A program made the position numbers and the translations under genes. From NCBI RefSeq assembly GCF_003854275.1, contig NZ_QTQP01000019.1, forward strand, positions 62,001 to 126,000: DNA of 64,000 bases. The letters are read 5' to 3'. How positions within the stretch are numbered: position 1 is the first letter of the stretch; each line of letters starts with the position of its first letter. Under the pieces are notes generated by a model. That model saw nothing but the letters and a program-made list of their open reading frames with translations, was not told where the DNA came from and did not search any database. The DNA is from Burkholderia sp. Bp8963 (lineage in GTDB: Bacteria > Pseudomonadota > Gammaproteobacteria > Burkholderiales > Burkholderiaceae). This document shows positions 8,056 through 17,400 of the stretch, piece after piece.

Positions 8056-8502
8056 TTACTGCCCCTCCGCCATGCCTTCGATGCGACCGACCAGGCCGAG
8101 CAGCACTTGGAAGTGTTTCCACGTGCGATCCTTCACGCGCACCACCTCATGCGGCTCCACGCGGCCATCCTCGAACGTGCGGATGATCTCCTTGCCGATC
8201 TCGCCGTTCGTCTCCCACGTTTTGGCCATTAGCTCGACGATCTCGCCGTCCGAGCAGTTCTCCGGCGACGGGATCTTGACGAGGACGTAGCCGCGCTCGC
8301 GCGCCCATGCCTCGAGGATCCGGTCATCGTTTGTCTTTTCCGTCATGTCGACGGCGTTCTTGAGCGTCAGGTGGTGCGTGTCATTGTTTGTGTTCACCTT
8401 GTTGCGCAGAACCTGAGCCGACATCCCAACGCGCGGCGCGAGCGATTCGCAGCCGCCTTGGTAGTCGAGCGCAACCGAATGTGCCGCATCTAGGATGTTC
8501 AC
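8056..8502 (-). CDS. Phage regulatory protein CII-like
   Basis: This 148-residue protein resembles the phage regulatory CII_2 family. An N-terminal helix-turn-helix-like part (ALDYQGGCESLAPRVGMSAQVLRNKVN) is followed by HHLTLKNAVDM and a long C-terminal helical region. GTG 8502 has GGAG 6 nt upstream; a TTG at 8514 is possible. It is likely a transcriptional activator of early phage genes. The gene looks intact, but its target phage operons are absent. Confidence 0.7.
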   Translation of the reverse strand: MNILDAAHSVALDYQGGCESLAPRVGMSAQVLRNKVNTNNDTHHLTLKNAVDMTEKTNDDRILEAWARERGYVLVKIPSPENCSDGEIVELMAKTWETNGEIGKEIIRTFEDGRVEPHEVVRVKDRTWKHFQVLLGLVGRIEGMAEGQ

Positions 8503-8633
8503 TAATAGCTCCAAAAAAACGTGTTTATTCGTGATGAGGACTACTACAGTGCAGTCACAGATGTTCAGGGAGATAAAAATGAAACGACCGCACTACCCGG
8601 CGGGAGCCGCTTGCGTCTATGCGGCGCCCGCCG

Positions 8634-8801
8634 TCACTTCTCTTTTGCTGCTGGCGGCGCTGCAACCGCTTTCAGTGCCTCAAACTGCGTCGTCAGGCTC
8701 TGTCGGACCTGATCCAGCTCCTGCGGGAAGCGCGCGCCTCGAATTGCAATCGCGCAAAGTGCCTCCCGGATCTGCTTCTGTTCTGCGGCGGTGACAGCCA
8801 T
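8634..8801 (-). CDS. Small phage-type protein (55 aa)
   Basis: The ORF MAVTAAEQKQIREALCAIAI... ends in AAKEK. It is charged and helical, with no membrane segment. It starts 1 nt after the stop of the preceding small ORF (8803-9036), so the two are probably co-translated. The position upstream of the CII-like gene suits an early phage gene. No function is recognised. Confidence 0.5.
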   Translation of the reverse strand: MAVTAAEQKQIREALCAIAIRGARFPQELDQVRQSLTTQFEALKAVAAPPAAKEK

Positions 8802-8802
8802 G

Positions 8803-9036
8803 TCACGCTGCCTTGGCTTGCGGCACGTAATGCTTGATGAAGCCCTTCATCGGCAGCGGTCGAACCGGTTGATCGAAGAACACTCGCGTCGACAGCGTTT
8901 CCTCTGCACCCGGCGTGCCGAGATCGACGTAGAATGCTTTGGGGTTCTCTGCGGTGATTTGCGCGATCTCCCGGAGGCGCCGTTCTTCGTCCACTACATC
9001 TACGGCCCGGATCGCTGTACCGGACCGTGAACTCAT
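8803..9036 (-). CDS. Small phage-type protein, edge of prophage remnant
   Basis: The 77-residue frame contains EERRLREIAQITAENPKAFY, then VDLGTPGAEETL and a basic C-terminus GFIKHYVPQAKAA. The first 15 or so residues from ATG 9036 look less natural than the rest, so the gene may be truncated at its 5' side at the prophage edge. On the opposite strand at 9015-9113 a frame reads YRTVNSYGYDYALARHERIV and ends EWLRRRTERRK-stop, possibly the tail of another lost gene. Confidence 0.45.
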   Translation of the reverse strand: MSSRSGTAIRAVDVVDEERRLREIAQITAENPKAFYVDLGTPGAEETLSTRVFFDQPVRPLPMKGFIKHYVPQAKAA

Positions 9037-9268
9037 ACGGGTACGACTACGCGCTCGCGCGGCACGAGCGGATCGTCGAGTGGCTGAGGAGGCGGACCGA
9101 GCGCCGGAAATGAGAAAGCCGCCCGGACTCCCTTGGCGCATTGGATCCGGGGATAGGCATCAGCACGGCGTCGGATTCGGCCAACCTTTTGTCAAGTGGA
9201 CACGGCCGCCCTCCGTATTCTGGCCAGTGATCCTAAGGTGGCATCCGGCCACCAATCCTGGCGAAAAG

Positions 9269-10384
9269 ATGAATACAGAGAACACAACACGACGAAACGC
9301 GACCCTCGACTTGATACGGTCACTGGCCGCCGCCGAGGTCGCAATAGGCCACATGCGAAACCTCGTAATGTTCGATTTCGTTTCTGGCGGCTTCGCTGCG
9401 AAGGCCTTTTATCTGCTGACCGCATTTGGAAAGCAGGCCGTCATCGTATTCTTCGTGCTTTCTGGGTATTTGGTCGGAGGATCCGTTGTTAGAGACGTAC
9501 GTCGCAATTCTTGGTCGTGGCAGAAATATTTGCTCGACCGATTCACTCGGCTGTGGATTGTATTGATTCCAGCCCTTCTTCTCACGCTGTTTTGGGATCA
9601 CATCGGAATATCTATTGCCAATGGATCATTTTACAGAGGAACAGAGGGGAACTGGGTCACTCGCGTGGATATATCCGAAAATCTAGGATTTAATCAGCTT
9701 ATCTGTAACGCTGCATTTTTGCAAACGCTCGCCTGCAACACATTTGGATCAAACGGCCCACTCTGGAGCCTTGCCAACGAATTTTGGTATTACATGTGGT
9801 TCCCGGTTTTCTATGTTGCCGCATCGAAGGCGAGGACGCCAAGGGGGATAGCACTCATCGTTCCTGCGATCGTCGCAATGGTTGCATTCGCGGGCCTACT
9901 TGAAGGATTCTCATATTGGCTGCTCGGCGTTGTTGCATACGAAATACGCCTGCGCGTATCCATCAAGAACGGCACACCATATATCATGGTGGCAACCGCA
10001 GCCTTGGTTATCTCTCTGGTTATCGGGAAAACCAGCTCATACGGCCACGCAATAACGGCAGCCGGATTTTTCCTCCTCCTGGTTGCAATTACTACAAGCG
10101 GCGCGCAGATTATCTCGCCGACCATATCGAAAATCGCGTCAGGATTTTCTGATATGTCGTACACGCTCTATTTGACACATCTTCCACTCACAATGTTCTT
10201 GGTTGCTGTTTTATTCGGCGAACGCGTTCCGCTTGGAACGACAGGCCTTATTCGGCTCGCGGCGATCGCTATAGGTTGCTTCGCATACTCGTACGCCGTT
10301 TACTATCTATTCGAAAGAAATACGACATCACTGCGAGCAATTCTCGCCCGCGGAGTATCTATCAACAGCAAAAAGGCTGGATGA
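9269..10384 (+). CDS. Acyltransferase 3 (OafA-type) membrane protein
   Basis: This 371-residue protein has about ten transmembrane helices and the acyltransferase-3 N-terminal pattern: LDLIRSLAA then IGHMRNL, with the conserved Arg and His, then FFVLSGYLVGGS. Such enzymes transfer acetyl or other acyl groups to polysaccharides across the membrane, so EPS O-acylation is the likely job. ATG 9269 (MNTENTTRRNATLDLI) is preferred over the long non-conserved upstream frame. The gene is AT-rich compared with the backbone and follows the prophage remnant by about 230 bp. Its acceptor sugar is unknown. Confidence 0.85.
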   Translation: MNTENTTRRNATLDLIRSLAAAEVAIGHMRNLVMFDFVSGGFAAKAFYLLTAFGKQAVIVFFVLSGYLVGGSVVRDVRRNSWSWQKYLLDRFTRLWIVLIPALLLTLFWDHIGISIANGSFYRGTEGNWVTRVDISENLGFNQLICNAAFLQTLACNTFGSNGPLWSLANEFWYYMWFPVFYVAASKARTPRGIALIVPAIVAMVAFAGLLEGFSYWLLGVVAYEIRLRVSIKNGTPYIMVATAALVISLVIGKTSSYGHAITAAGFFLLLVAITTSGAQIISPTISKIASGFSDMSYTLYLTHLPLTMFLVAVLFGERVPLGTTGLIRLAAIAIGCFAYSYAVYYLFERNTTSLRAILARGVSINSKKAG

Positions 10385-10452
10385 TGGAATCGGGGTGTCG
10401 ATCGCGCCTCGCCGAGCCAACATCAATAGCTCGCGAGGCGCTGTCGCCCCAT

Positions 10453-10677
10453 TCAATTTGCTGGTTTCGATGCCGTCGTGTCCGGCGTTACGCTGCCCTG
10501 TGAAACCGCGAACTGAGTGATCGCCTGCGTCTGCGTCGATGCCTCCTTCGTCATGCCGAAGTCGAAGTAGAAGCCAAGCGCGGTCTTCAGCTCGTTGAAC
10601 AGGTAGCCGATCACGATGCCGCGCGTCCCGGCGGCGGTCGGGTCCTTCATGACCTGCTCGGCCCGGCCCTCGAGCAT
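10453..10677 (-). CDS. Small phage-type fragment, unidentified
   Basis: A GC-rich frame encodes MLEGRAEQVMKDPTAAGTRG followed by IVIGYLFNELKTALGFYFDFGM, with natural amino-acid use. It continues upstream in frame (NLNTSGF) without an evident start, so it is probably the C-terminal part of a larger lost gene. Its GC-rich, phage-like character contrasts with the AT-rich acyltransferase next to it. It may be a further scrap of the prophage. I do not recognise the family. Confidence 0.35.
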   Translation of the reverse strand: MLEGRAEQVMKDPTAAGTRGIVIGYLFNELKTALGFYFDFGMTKEASTQTQAITQFAVSQGSVTPDTTASKPAN

Positions 10678-11158
10678 CAGGAAGCCACTCGTATTCAGAT
10701 TGCAAATTGAGTGCCGACGAAGTGGACGGCATGCTCGAATCCATCTTTAGACTCAGCGTCAAGGACATGGCTACCTGCCCCACCTTGATCGTTCGCGGTT
10801 CCGATCTTACCAAGTCCACCGAACTAGGCCAAGTCGCACGCACCATAGACCAATCTGCAAGATCTGACGGCGCGGATAGGATAGATGCTCGCCATCGGAC
10901 ACATGGGCTCCTGGAGCGCTCCCCCATCTAGCGGTCAAGGTTACAACCGCGCGCTGCGATCGCGATTGAACACGGCAGACATTGCTGTTTCCGCAGACAT
11001 GTACACCGAAATCGCCATCGAAAAATTGACCGAATTGCGCAGTTCGCAAACGAGATTTGGCGGCTTGCACCAACATTCTGTCTGTCTTTCGAGTCCCGCA
11101 TTGCCGACAATGCGTTTGTTACGCAGTACATCATTTCTTCAATATCGTTCCGGGGCCG
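10678..11158. other. Gap before the WcaI-like gene
   Basis: No convincing gene is seen on either strand. Several overlapping short frames (such as + 10707-10931) have unnatural composition. The region just upstream of 11159 should contain the promoter or translation signals of the glycosyltransferase; no clear -35/-10 pair stands out. Confidence 0.35.
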
Positions 11159-12394
11159 ATGAAGATCCTAGTCTACGGCATCAACTACGCACCAGAGCTC
11201 ACCGGCATTGGTAAATACTCGGCTGAGATGGCGGAATCGCTCGTCGCCAAAGGCCACGCGGTACGCGTCGTTTGCGCCCCGCCGTACTACCCGGAGTGGC
11301 GCATCGCCAAAGGATACTCAGGTCTGCGTTACGCAACCGACAGTCGGCGCGGCGTGGAGATGTGGCGCGCACCGCTATGGGTACCGAAGCGGCCGAAGGG
11401 TATCAAGCGCATCGCACACCTTGCAAGCTTCGCGATCTCGAGTTTTCCCGTCATGCTGCGCCACACGTTCTGGCGCCCCAACGTTGTAATCTGCGTCGCG
11501 CCAAGCTTGATGAATGCACCCGCGGGTTGGCTCGTCGCGCGACTGACCGGCGCTCACGCATGGATTCACATTCAGGACTATGAGGTTGACGCTGCATTCA
11601 GCCTCGGCATGCTCAAAGGTTCGCTCCTAAAGCGCACCGCGCTTGTGTTAGAGCGCTTCCTGTTGAAGCGCTTCGATACTGTCTCGACGATTTCAGCAAA
11701 GATGGTCGAGCACGCGCTGCGCAAGGGTATCGATCCACGGAAGGTGGTCCATTTCTCGAACTGGGCCGATACCAATTCGATCTATCCACTGACGCGGATC
11801 AGCGGCCTGCGCGCCTCCCTGAACATTCCGAATGAGGCGACCGTGATTCTCTATTCGGGAAACATGGGCGCGAAGCAGGGCCTCGAAGTGCTCGCAGCCG
11901 CTGCGAAGCAGCTCGCGTCACGCAGCGATTTGATCTTCGTATTCTGTGGCAATGGCCCAGCGCGCGACGAGCTAATCGCGTACTGCTGCGACATGAGAAA
12001 CTGCCGCTTCATCGATCTTCAGCCGGTCGACAAGCTCAACGAGCTGCTGAACCTCGCGGACATTCACGTGCTGCCACAACGCGCGGACGCCGCGGATCTC
12101 GTGATGCCGTCCAAGCTGACTGGAATGTTTGCGAGCGGCCGCCCGGTGATCGCGATGGCGAACCCTGGTACCGAGTTGCACGATGCGGTGTCGCGACGTG
12201 GTGTCGTAATCCCGCCCGGCGACCCGAGCGCGCTCGCGTCAGCCCTCGATCGCCTAGCCGCCAATACGGCTGAGCGCGCGCGGCTCGGCAAAGCCGGGCG
12301 CGATTTCGCTCAAGCTGTGCTTTCACGCGATGCCGTTTTACGAGCATTCGAGGCCAAGCTGTGCTCGTTGCACACCGTACCATCAGATACCTAG
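11159..12394 (+). CDS. WcaI-family glycosyltransferase
   Basis: The 411-residue GT-B protein starts MKILVYGINYAPELTGIGKY, the characteristic WcaI opening. It continues with PPYYPEWRIAKGYSG, then VAPSLMNAPAGWLVARLTGA and WIHIQDYEVDAAFSLGML, all typical of colanic-acid WcaI. The donor-site region is LPQRADAADLVMPSKLTGM, followed by ASGRPVIAMA. It should add a sugar, possibly fucose by analogy with colanic acid, to the EPS repeat. ATG 11159 matches the family start; the frame extends upstream without conservation. Its GC content is nearer the backbone than the flanking AT-rich genes. Confidence 0.88.
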   Translation: MKILVYGINYAPELTGIGKYSAEMAESLVAKGHAVRVVCAPPYYPEWRIAKGYSGLRYATDSRRGVEMWRAPLWVPKRPKGIKRIAHLASFAISSFPVMLRHTFWRPNVVICVAPSLMNAPAGWLVARLTGAHAWIHIQDYEVDAAFSLGMLKGSLLKRTALVLERFLLKRFDTVSTISAKMVEHALRKGIDPRKVVHFSNWADTNSIYPLTRISGLRASLNIPNEATVILYSGNMGAKQGLEVLAAAAKQLASRSDLIFVFCGNGPARDELIAYCCDMRNCRFIDLQPVDKLNELLNLADIHVLPQRADAADLVMPSKLTGMFASGRPVIAMANPGTELHDAVSRRGVVIPPGDPSALASALDRLAANTAERARLGKAGRDFAQAVLSRDAVLRAFEAKLCSLHTVPSDT

Positions 12395-12748
12395 CAGGCT
12401 TTTGAACTGCGCCTCGTCATGATGACCGGGAGCCGGCGCGAAAGGATTTCGTATGCGTTCTGTTGTGAGTTCGGCTGTCCCACACAAGATCACGTCTGTC
12501 GTAGTCTGTGTCAGCGCCACGTATCTTGACATGTGATCATGGTATGCAATCGAGCAGCCACTAGGCGCACGAGTGTTCGGCAAAGCCATGATTTTGACGT
12601 ACGGATTTTTGAACCGTTTAAGCGCTTGATTGGCCAGCCACAGGACCGGTGCCAGCGAGTGATCAACTTGAACAAAGTCGTCCAACTTGACTATCGTGAG
12701 TTGCGGTTTCTGCATCTCGTCAATTTCGCGCGCCCCACTCGCCGCCAT
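12383..12748 (-). pseudogene. Unidentified ORF, probably the 3' part of a broken gene
   Basis: The frame encodes a natural-looking sequence (QLTIVKLDDFVQVDHSLAPV, then LANQALKRFKNPYVKIMALP). In the same frame upstream, GIGPGINGSKSGTVGTLCS is separated from it by a single TGA near 12755. This looks like a longer gene with one internal stop or a frameshift. It is convergent with, and slightly overlaps, the WcaI-like gene. I do not recognise the family. Confidence 0.35.
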
Positions 12749-12913
12749 AGCTCACGAACACAAGGTCCCTACGGTACCACTCTTAGATCCATTTATACCT
12801 GGCCCAATTCCAGGTTGATTGTTGACGATCGCCTTACTTAACCTTGAGTTTTGCACAAATCACGTGAATTTTAAGTTCAATCGTAAAGCAGACATTTTAC
12901 AGTAAATATACAA

Positions 12914-13531
12914 ATGGCCAATCGCCCTTTAGTTTCTTTAATTGTTCTGGCAATATCCATATCCATAAGTGCATCAGCCAGCGCGCAGAGCGACTTAAAT
13001 GGTAAGCAAGCGCGTCGTCAGTGGCGCAACTTGGCAACGCCAGCGGCAACGTTGATGTCATCGCAATTAGGAGCCACGCGAAGCGATGCGGAATGGGGAG
13101 GCGGCGCCGTTGGTCGCGCAAATAGTCAAGCTGCGTCGGGCGACCACCGGGCGCAAAAATCCAAAAAAACTCCCCAGACATCCATGATTCCGTTGTTCGG
13201 CGCACCGAAGGACTATGACGAGAGATACGAATCGAATCTCGGTGACGAACTCGGTGATAGTCGATCTTCTAACCAGGCGGAAGGCTACAGCCGCACGCCG
13301 GAAGAACGACTGCTGTCACCTGAATCCGCTACGCGTGCTGCGAGCGCCTCAACAGGTGCAACCGACGTTAATGGTCAGAGTATCAAGGGAGGGGGCGTAG
13401 CACACAGCAAGAAATTTGACGCAAATGCGGCTGCAACATCGTCTGCGTTGTACGATGCATCACAGTTCCGCTCATTCAACGGCGCACACGGTACAGATAC
13501 TGGAAGCAGCGTTTACCGTTCACCTTGGTAA
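12914..13531 (+). CDS. Secreted hypothetical protein
   Basis: The 205-residue product has a clear Sec signal peptide (hydrophobic core LVSLIVLAISISISASASA, cleavage after SAQ). The mature part is low-complexity and Ser/Gly/Ala/Asn-rich, with no enzyme motif or membrane segment. It lies in an AT-rich promoter-like context in the middle of the EPS locus. A periplasmic or surface accessory role is only inferred from its position. Confidence 0.6.
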   Translation: MANRPLVSLIVLAISISISASASAQSDLNGKQARRQWRNLATPAATLMSSQLGATRSDAEWGGGAVGRANSQAASGDHRAQKSKKTPQTSMIPLFGAPKDYDERYESNLGDELGDSRSSNQAEGYSRTPEERLLSPESATRAASASTGATDVNGQSIKGGGVAHSKKFDANAAATSSALYDASQFRSFNGAHGTDTGSSVYRSPW

Positions 13532-14316
13532 GCAAACTTAGTGCGTAGGCAAAAATGACTCCTCCGAACGTTAGGCATCCGACAGCAATTGATGCGACGA
13601 CTAACTCGAGGAATCATTCGTGGATTTCGACTCTTGTCCACGCAGACAACCGAAACTGTGCAGCTACGCCTAAGGGCGTTCGACTACCCCACGCACTTTG
13701 CCGATCCCGCTGTCGCGAAGCTCGTCACGCCAGCAATCAAAGCCTGGTTCTCGGCAGCATGCTGGTGCCAATAATATTCTCATGATCCAATGCGTGATCG
13801 CCATAGACCCGCTTGGACACGCGACGCGAACCTGCCGCGAACGTGCAACGTTGGCATTGGTGACGACGCAGTCTCGGCAGCGGGCCACGCACTCAGTGGG
13901 TTTGGGACATTTTTTCGCCCGCCCCAACTGCCCGAGGGGAAAAACAATCGAGAACCACGCGCGAGTTGTCTATCCGGTACGGCGTGGAGTTTCGCCGGCA
14001 AGATCCTATGCGATCGACCCCGGACATCAGTTTGCTGCCGGTCGCGCAAGCGCGTCGGCAACTGATTCCGGATCCGCGGCCTGTATCGGCACGCAGTGCG
14101 TTCCAGAGAAATCCAGCTTAGATCGCAAACAGGGGCCCTCGAGCGCGGCCCTATCCTAAGGCCGGAAGCCTCTCGCCTTTGCTATTGACGATCGATGCTC
14201 ACTGCTCATAGTCGATGACCGTGTGCCGACCTCCTATGTCCGTTCGTCACAGCAGTCGGAGTGAATAGGTTGGGTCCGGAGAAAACAGTCCCAAGCCTCT
14301 CCTTTTGAATCATTCT
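13532..14316. other. Long gap between convergent genes
   Basis: No convincing gene, transposase relic or terminator was recognised. Short frames on both strands (for example + 13698-14159 and - 13670-13927) have composition typical of shadows. The length and lack of coding suggest decayed DNA from an earlier cargo gene. Confidence 0.35.
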
Positions 14317-15714
14317 CTAAAGCGGTTCACATCCTAGCGAAGGTGACGCAGGCTGCGTATCGTCGAGTCGGGTAGAACGGGACCTATCCTGATCTAATTC
14401 ATGCAGCTTCGTCGCTGATGATCGTGGTGCCTGATGCTCCGACTTCGCATGCGCAACGTTTATTACGTGCCGGAACTTGAATTCACTCGGAATCAAGATG
14501 ATCAGCATCATGAAGAACACCGATGCGCCATTTCCGAGCGCAAGAAAATATCGTGCAACAATCGATTCTGCGAGAAAAAATATAACGATTGAAAGGATCA
14601 TCAGATTGACGGTGCTACCCGTCGCCCTCGATGCCATGTATGCGCCCCGAAGAGACCGAAAAACCTGATACAGCCAGAGAGCCAGACCAATAACACCAAT
14701 CTCCGCGGCGATCATAAGGTATCCGTTGTCGATTGCGTCGGTTAGCTTCGTAAGCCAAGTGCTCCGAAAACCCGCCCCCCACACAAAAGGCTCATTCGCC
14801 GTTCCAAACTGGTCGAGCACAACCTGCCACATTTGTGTACGACCAGACAATCCACTGTTAAGACCGCGCTGTGAATTTGAGAGGTCTAGCAGAACATCCA
14901 TCCGCTCAAGAACGTTCGGGTAGAACAGAATTGTCGCAACGATGGCCGCTGTTGCCATAACGACGAGGCCAAGGGCTCCCTTCAATGTTTTCGACTTTTC
15001 ATATGCGTACACGAGCACGCAAGCGCCAATCGCGGCGAACAGCCCCCCTCGAGACGAGGCGGCGACGCAAATGAGTGCACTCGCCACCATGCCAGCCCAG
15101 AGAATGATCTTTACAACAAACCGCTCGTCGCGCGCCTGCCAAAACATCGCCACTAGGTAGCAGCCTGCAATATGACCCATCAGGTTCGGGTGGGCACCAA
15201 ATGGCCCCATATAGCGCGAAAGAATGTCTTTCCCAACACCGGTCACACTGAGTGATGTGGAGATATTCGCGTGGTCTATGGCTACGAAACCGAGCATCAC
15301 GATTGCGCCAGACATGGCGAAGGACTTCGTTACATCTGCAATTTCAAGCGCTCCGGCACACGCAGCGATGGAAAGCCACGTCACCAAAAAGATGACCGCG
15401 AACACCGCACTCTGTGCGTCACTTTGAAACAGGGCTCCTACAAGACCAAAGCACGCGATCGCAACACCAATGATGACCGTGCGGCCCATCGCAGTATCAG
15501 CCTTGCTGGACCGTACGACCGTGAACAAAACGGCAAGCGCCGCGAGAATCGCCGAAGGCAGAACCAGCATTGCCTCGGCGATCGAGTTCTTCGTTCCATA
15601 GCAGGACCCGCCGATGAAAGCGATCAGCAAGGGAAGATGTATCTTCCCTTCAGATTGGGGGCGCAGTACATTCACAAGAGCCAAGCGGCCACCATTTCTT
15701 CTCAAAACAAGCAT
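14317..15714 (-). CDS. wzy: O-antigen polymerase/ligase-like protein (Wzy)
   Basis: This 465-residue protein has about ten to twelve transmembrane helices, and a large periplasmic loop carries the Wzy/WaaL-type segment GLNSGLSGRTQMW followed by GAGFRSTW and TDAIDNGYLMIAAEIGVIGL. It should polymerise flipped repeat units in the periplasm. The hydrophilic C-terminal 60 residues are unusual and may be cytoplasmic. It is transcribed opposite to its neighbours and stands alone, with gaps on both sides. As the only such protein in the locus, polymerase is more likely than ligase. Confidence 0.85.
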   Translation of the reverse strand: MLVLRRNGGRLALVNVLRPQSEGKIHLPLLIAFIGGSCYGTKNSIAEAMLVLPSAILAALAVLFTVVRSSKADTAMGRTVIIGVAIACFGLVGALFQSDAQSAVFAVIFLVTWLSIAACAGALEIADVTKSFAMSGAIVMLGFVAIDHANISTSLSVTGVGKDILSRYMGPFGAHPNLMGHIAGCYLVAMFWQARDERFVVKIILWAGMVASALICVAASSRGGLFAAIGACVLVYAYEKSKTLKGALGLVVMATAAIVATILFYPNVLERMDVLLDLSNSQRGLNSGLSGRTQMWQVVLDQFGTANEPFVWGAGFRSTWLTKLTDAIDNGYLMIAAEIGVIGLALWLYQVFRSLRGAYMASRATGSTVNLMILSIVIFFLAESIVARYFLALGNGASVFFMMLIILIPSEFKFRHVINVAHAKSEHQAPRSSATKLHELDQDRSRSTRLDDTQPASPSLGCEPL

Positions 15715-15860
15715 TTCGCACCCCTCGCGCGAATAGAATTCGGATGCAATTATGCGTCAGCCAGCCCAGCAAAGAACAGGCCCAACATCATTGTCCGACC
15801 ACTACTACCCTTTGTCCGATGCGGTCAATATTGTTTTGTTGAAAAATGCGGAGATCGAAT

Positions 15861-16712
15861 ATGAGACGATTTAGAATAAAATTCAGCGTCATGCTTCTAT
15901 TTTTCACAATTTTATGCCAGCACACGAACGCCCAAGCAAGTCAGAATAATTTACCGCCTGGTGCTATGGAGTTGGGATATACAAAACTAGTAATCGACGA
16001 GAACGTTTCCACAAAGGATATATCACCGGACGGAAACGGAAGATACAAATTCTATAACGGCAAATGGTACGCCAAGACCTTGCCGTCCATGGATCTCTAC
16101 TCGGATCAAGACGGCATGCTTGCGATCACTCAAGGCGGAGATCTCGTGAGCGTCGCGAGAGATTTTTCGCTTGGGAGAATTCCTCTCCTTCCTGGGCGGG
16201 ACGGATTCTATGTGGAGTTCGAAGCGAGGATGACGCGCGACGACCGCGACAACTGGCCTGCACTATGGCTTATGCCGATCGAGCATGACAAAAAAAAAAC
16301 CGATCACTATCCTGGAGATCCGCCCGGATTTGAACGCTGGATGGAACTCGATGTGCACGAGGGCGGGAATGGTCCCGGCATTACCGGGACTGTTCACAAC
16401 TGGCAAGGTGAATGGCCAAATTATGACGGGCGCCAGAACCACAACAACGTGTCTCGTCGCCGTGTCGATCCAACAAAATTCCATACGTATGGAGTCAGCT
16501 ACGATCCGATTGCGAGGCATGTGACTTGGTGGGTCGATGGGGTCAAGGAAATGAGCGCCGGAGCGCCAGAAGTTCCCGAGATCGCTTCACGCCAGCATTT
16601 CTATCTCATCATGGGTGCCCAGACACACGGAAAGCGCGTGGAGTACACGATGATTGTTCGGCGGATCCGTGCATTCGTGCCGCAGTCGTCTCAGCTTCCT
16701 GCCGAGCGTTAG
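15861..16712 (+). CDS. Secreted glycoside hydrolase family 16-like enzyme
   Basis: The 283-residue protein begins with a signal peptide (FRIKFSVMLLFFTILCQHTNA). The beta-jelly-roll domain contains FYVEFEARMTRD, then NWPALWLMP and the catalytic-type motif WMELDVHE, matching the E-x-D-x-x-E pattern of GH16 (usual form EIDIVE). A later VTWWVDG segment also fits. GH16 enzymes cut beta-glucans and related polymers; in EPS loci such enzymes (ExoK type) often trim chain length. ATG 15861 is chosen for its GGAG ribosome-binding site; ATG 15846 is possible. The gene is AT-rich. Confidence 0.8.
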   Translation: MRRFRIKFSVMLLFFTILCQHTNAQASQNNLPPGAMELGYTKLVIDENVSTKDISPDGNGRYKFYNGKWYAKTLPSMDLYSDQDGMLAITQGGDLVSVARDFSLGRIPLLPGRDGFYVEFEARMTRDDRDNWPALWLMPIEHDKKKTDHYPGDPPGFERWMELDVHEGGNGPGITGTVHNWQGEWPNYDGRQNHNNVSRRRVDPTKFHTYGVSYDPIARHVTWWVDGVKEMSAGAPEVPEIASRQHFYLIMGAQTHGKRVEYTMIVRRIRAFVPQSSQLPAER

Positions 16713-16902
16713 TAGGCCCTGTTCATATTTTCGCGAAGGGACCAAACGCACCGGCCATCATTGATGACCGCCGCGGCCAATGAATCAACGCTTCGCTCGC
16801 GAACCCGCCAACATACTGGCGGGTTCCGCCAATCCCATTCGACCTCCATGATTTCTATGTACGATCACCACGCTGAGTCAGCCAGTCTACGGGACGCTAA
16901 CA

Positions 16903-17093
16903 CTAGCCCTCAACAACGTGTGAGCTAACGACGGCGGATGCCAGCAAGAGCAGCGTGGCGTGAACATCGAGTCGCCGCTCGATGCGGATAGGCGGATTGC
17001 CATTTCCTGCGAACCTTGTATGTGCGCGCTCGATGACTCGGCGCTGCTTTCCCAACCGCTCTTCGCTATTCACACCATGGGAAGCAATTCAAG
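16903..17093 (-). pseudogene. IS5-family transposase, C-terminal relic
   Basis: On the - strand one open frame reads EERLGKQRRVIERAHTRFAG, then NPPIRIERRLDVHATLLLLA, and ends with TAG at 16903. This is the C-terminal DDE block of IS427-like IS5 transposases, containing the catalytic Glu of RVIERAH. The frame is closed upstream by TGA near 17093 and no other part of the gene was found. It lies in the 16.71-17.40 kb gap, whose remainder shows nothing else clear. Confidence 0.65.
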
Positions 17094-17400
17094 AATTAAT
17101 GCCTCGTCGCTTCAGATATTATCGAAACAGCCGAAATAGCCCATCGTTGACGGCATGAATACCGAAATCAACAGCACCAGTGGCGTCCGAAATTCTTGTC
17201 CGACCTCTTTGTCAAGCGTTGCGGGATGGCTCGCTTAATAAGCGCCGCCCGATTGTGTTAGCGGTGTAAAAGACTCGGTTCTCGACTATCTTTACAGTTT
17301 ACTGGGTGCTATCAAAACTGAGTACACGAACCGTGCTGAGATGACATCCCAAGTCCAATTTACGCAATTGTAAGCCATCACTTGTCAATGGTAATTAAAC

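Larger units (their letters stand above)
4641..9036 (-). mobile_element. Heavily deleted prophage remnant inside the EPS locus
   Basis: A continuous - strand block carries phage regulatory genes (CII-like, Rha-like), tail assembly genes (K and I type), tail fibre pieces and a lysis set (two holin-like proteins and an endolysin). There is no integrase, capsid, packaging or replication gene. Two fusion points show internal deletions: Rha with K at about 7.91 kb, and I with a baseplate-like protein at about 6.83 kb. The lysis end is cut within the last gene at about 4.66 kb. The 4.4-kb block interrupts the + strand EPS genes. It cannot make phage. Confidence 0.85.

Noticed and set aside
4641-9036. 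The phage block as a functional tailocin or phage-derived killing particle
   Set aside because: Sheath, tube, tape-measure and J genes are missing and two tail genes are fused out of frame, so no particle could form.
13670-14159. Overlapping + and - ORFs in the 13.5-14.3 kb gap
   Set aside because: None has a domain, a plausible start signal or natural composition.
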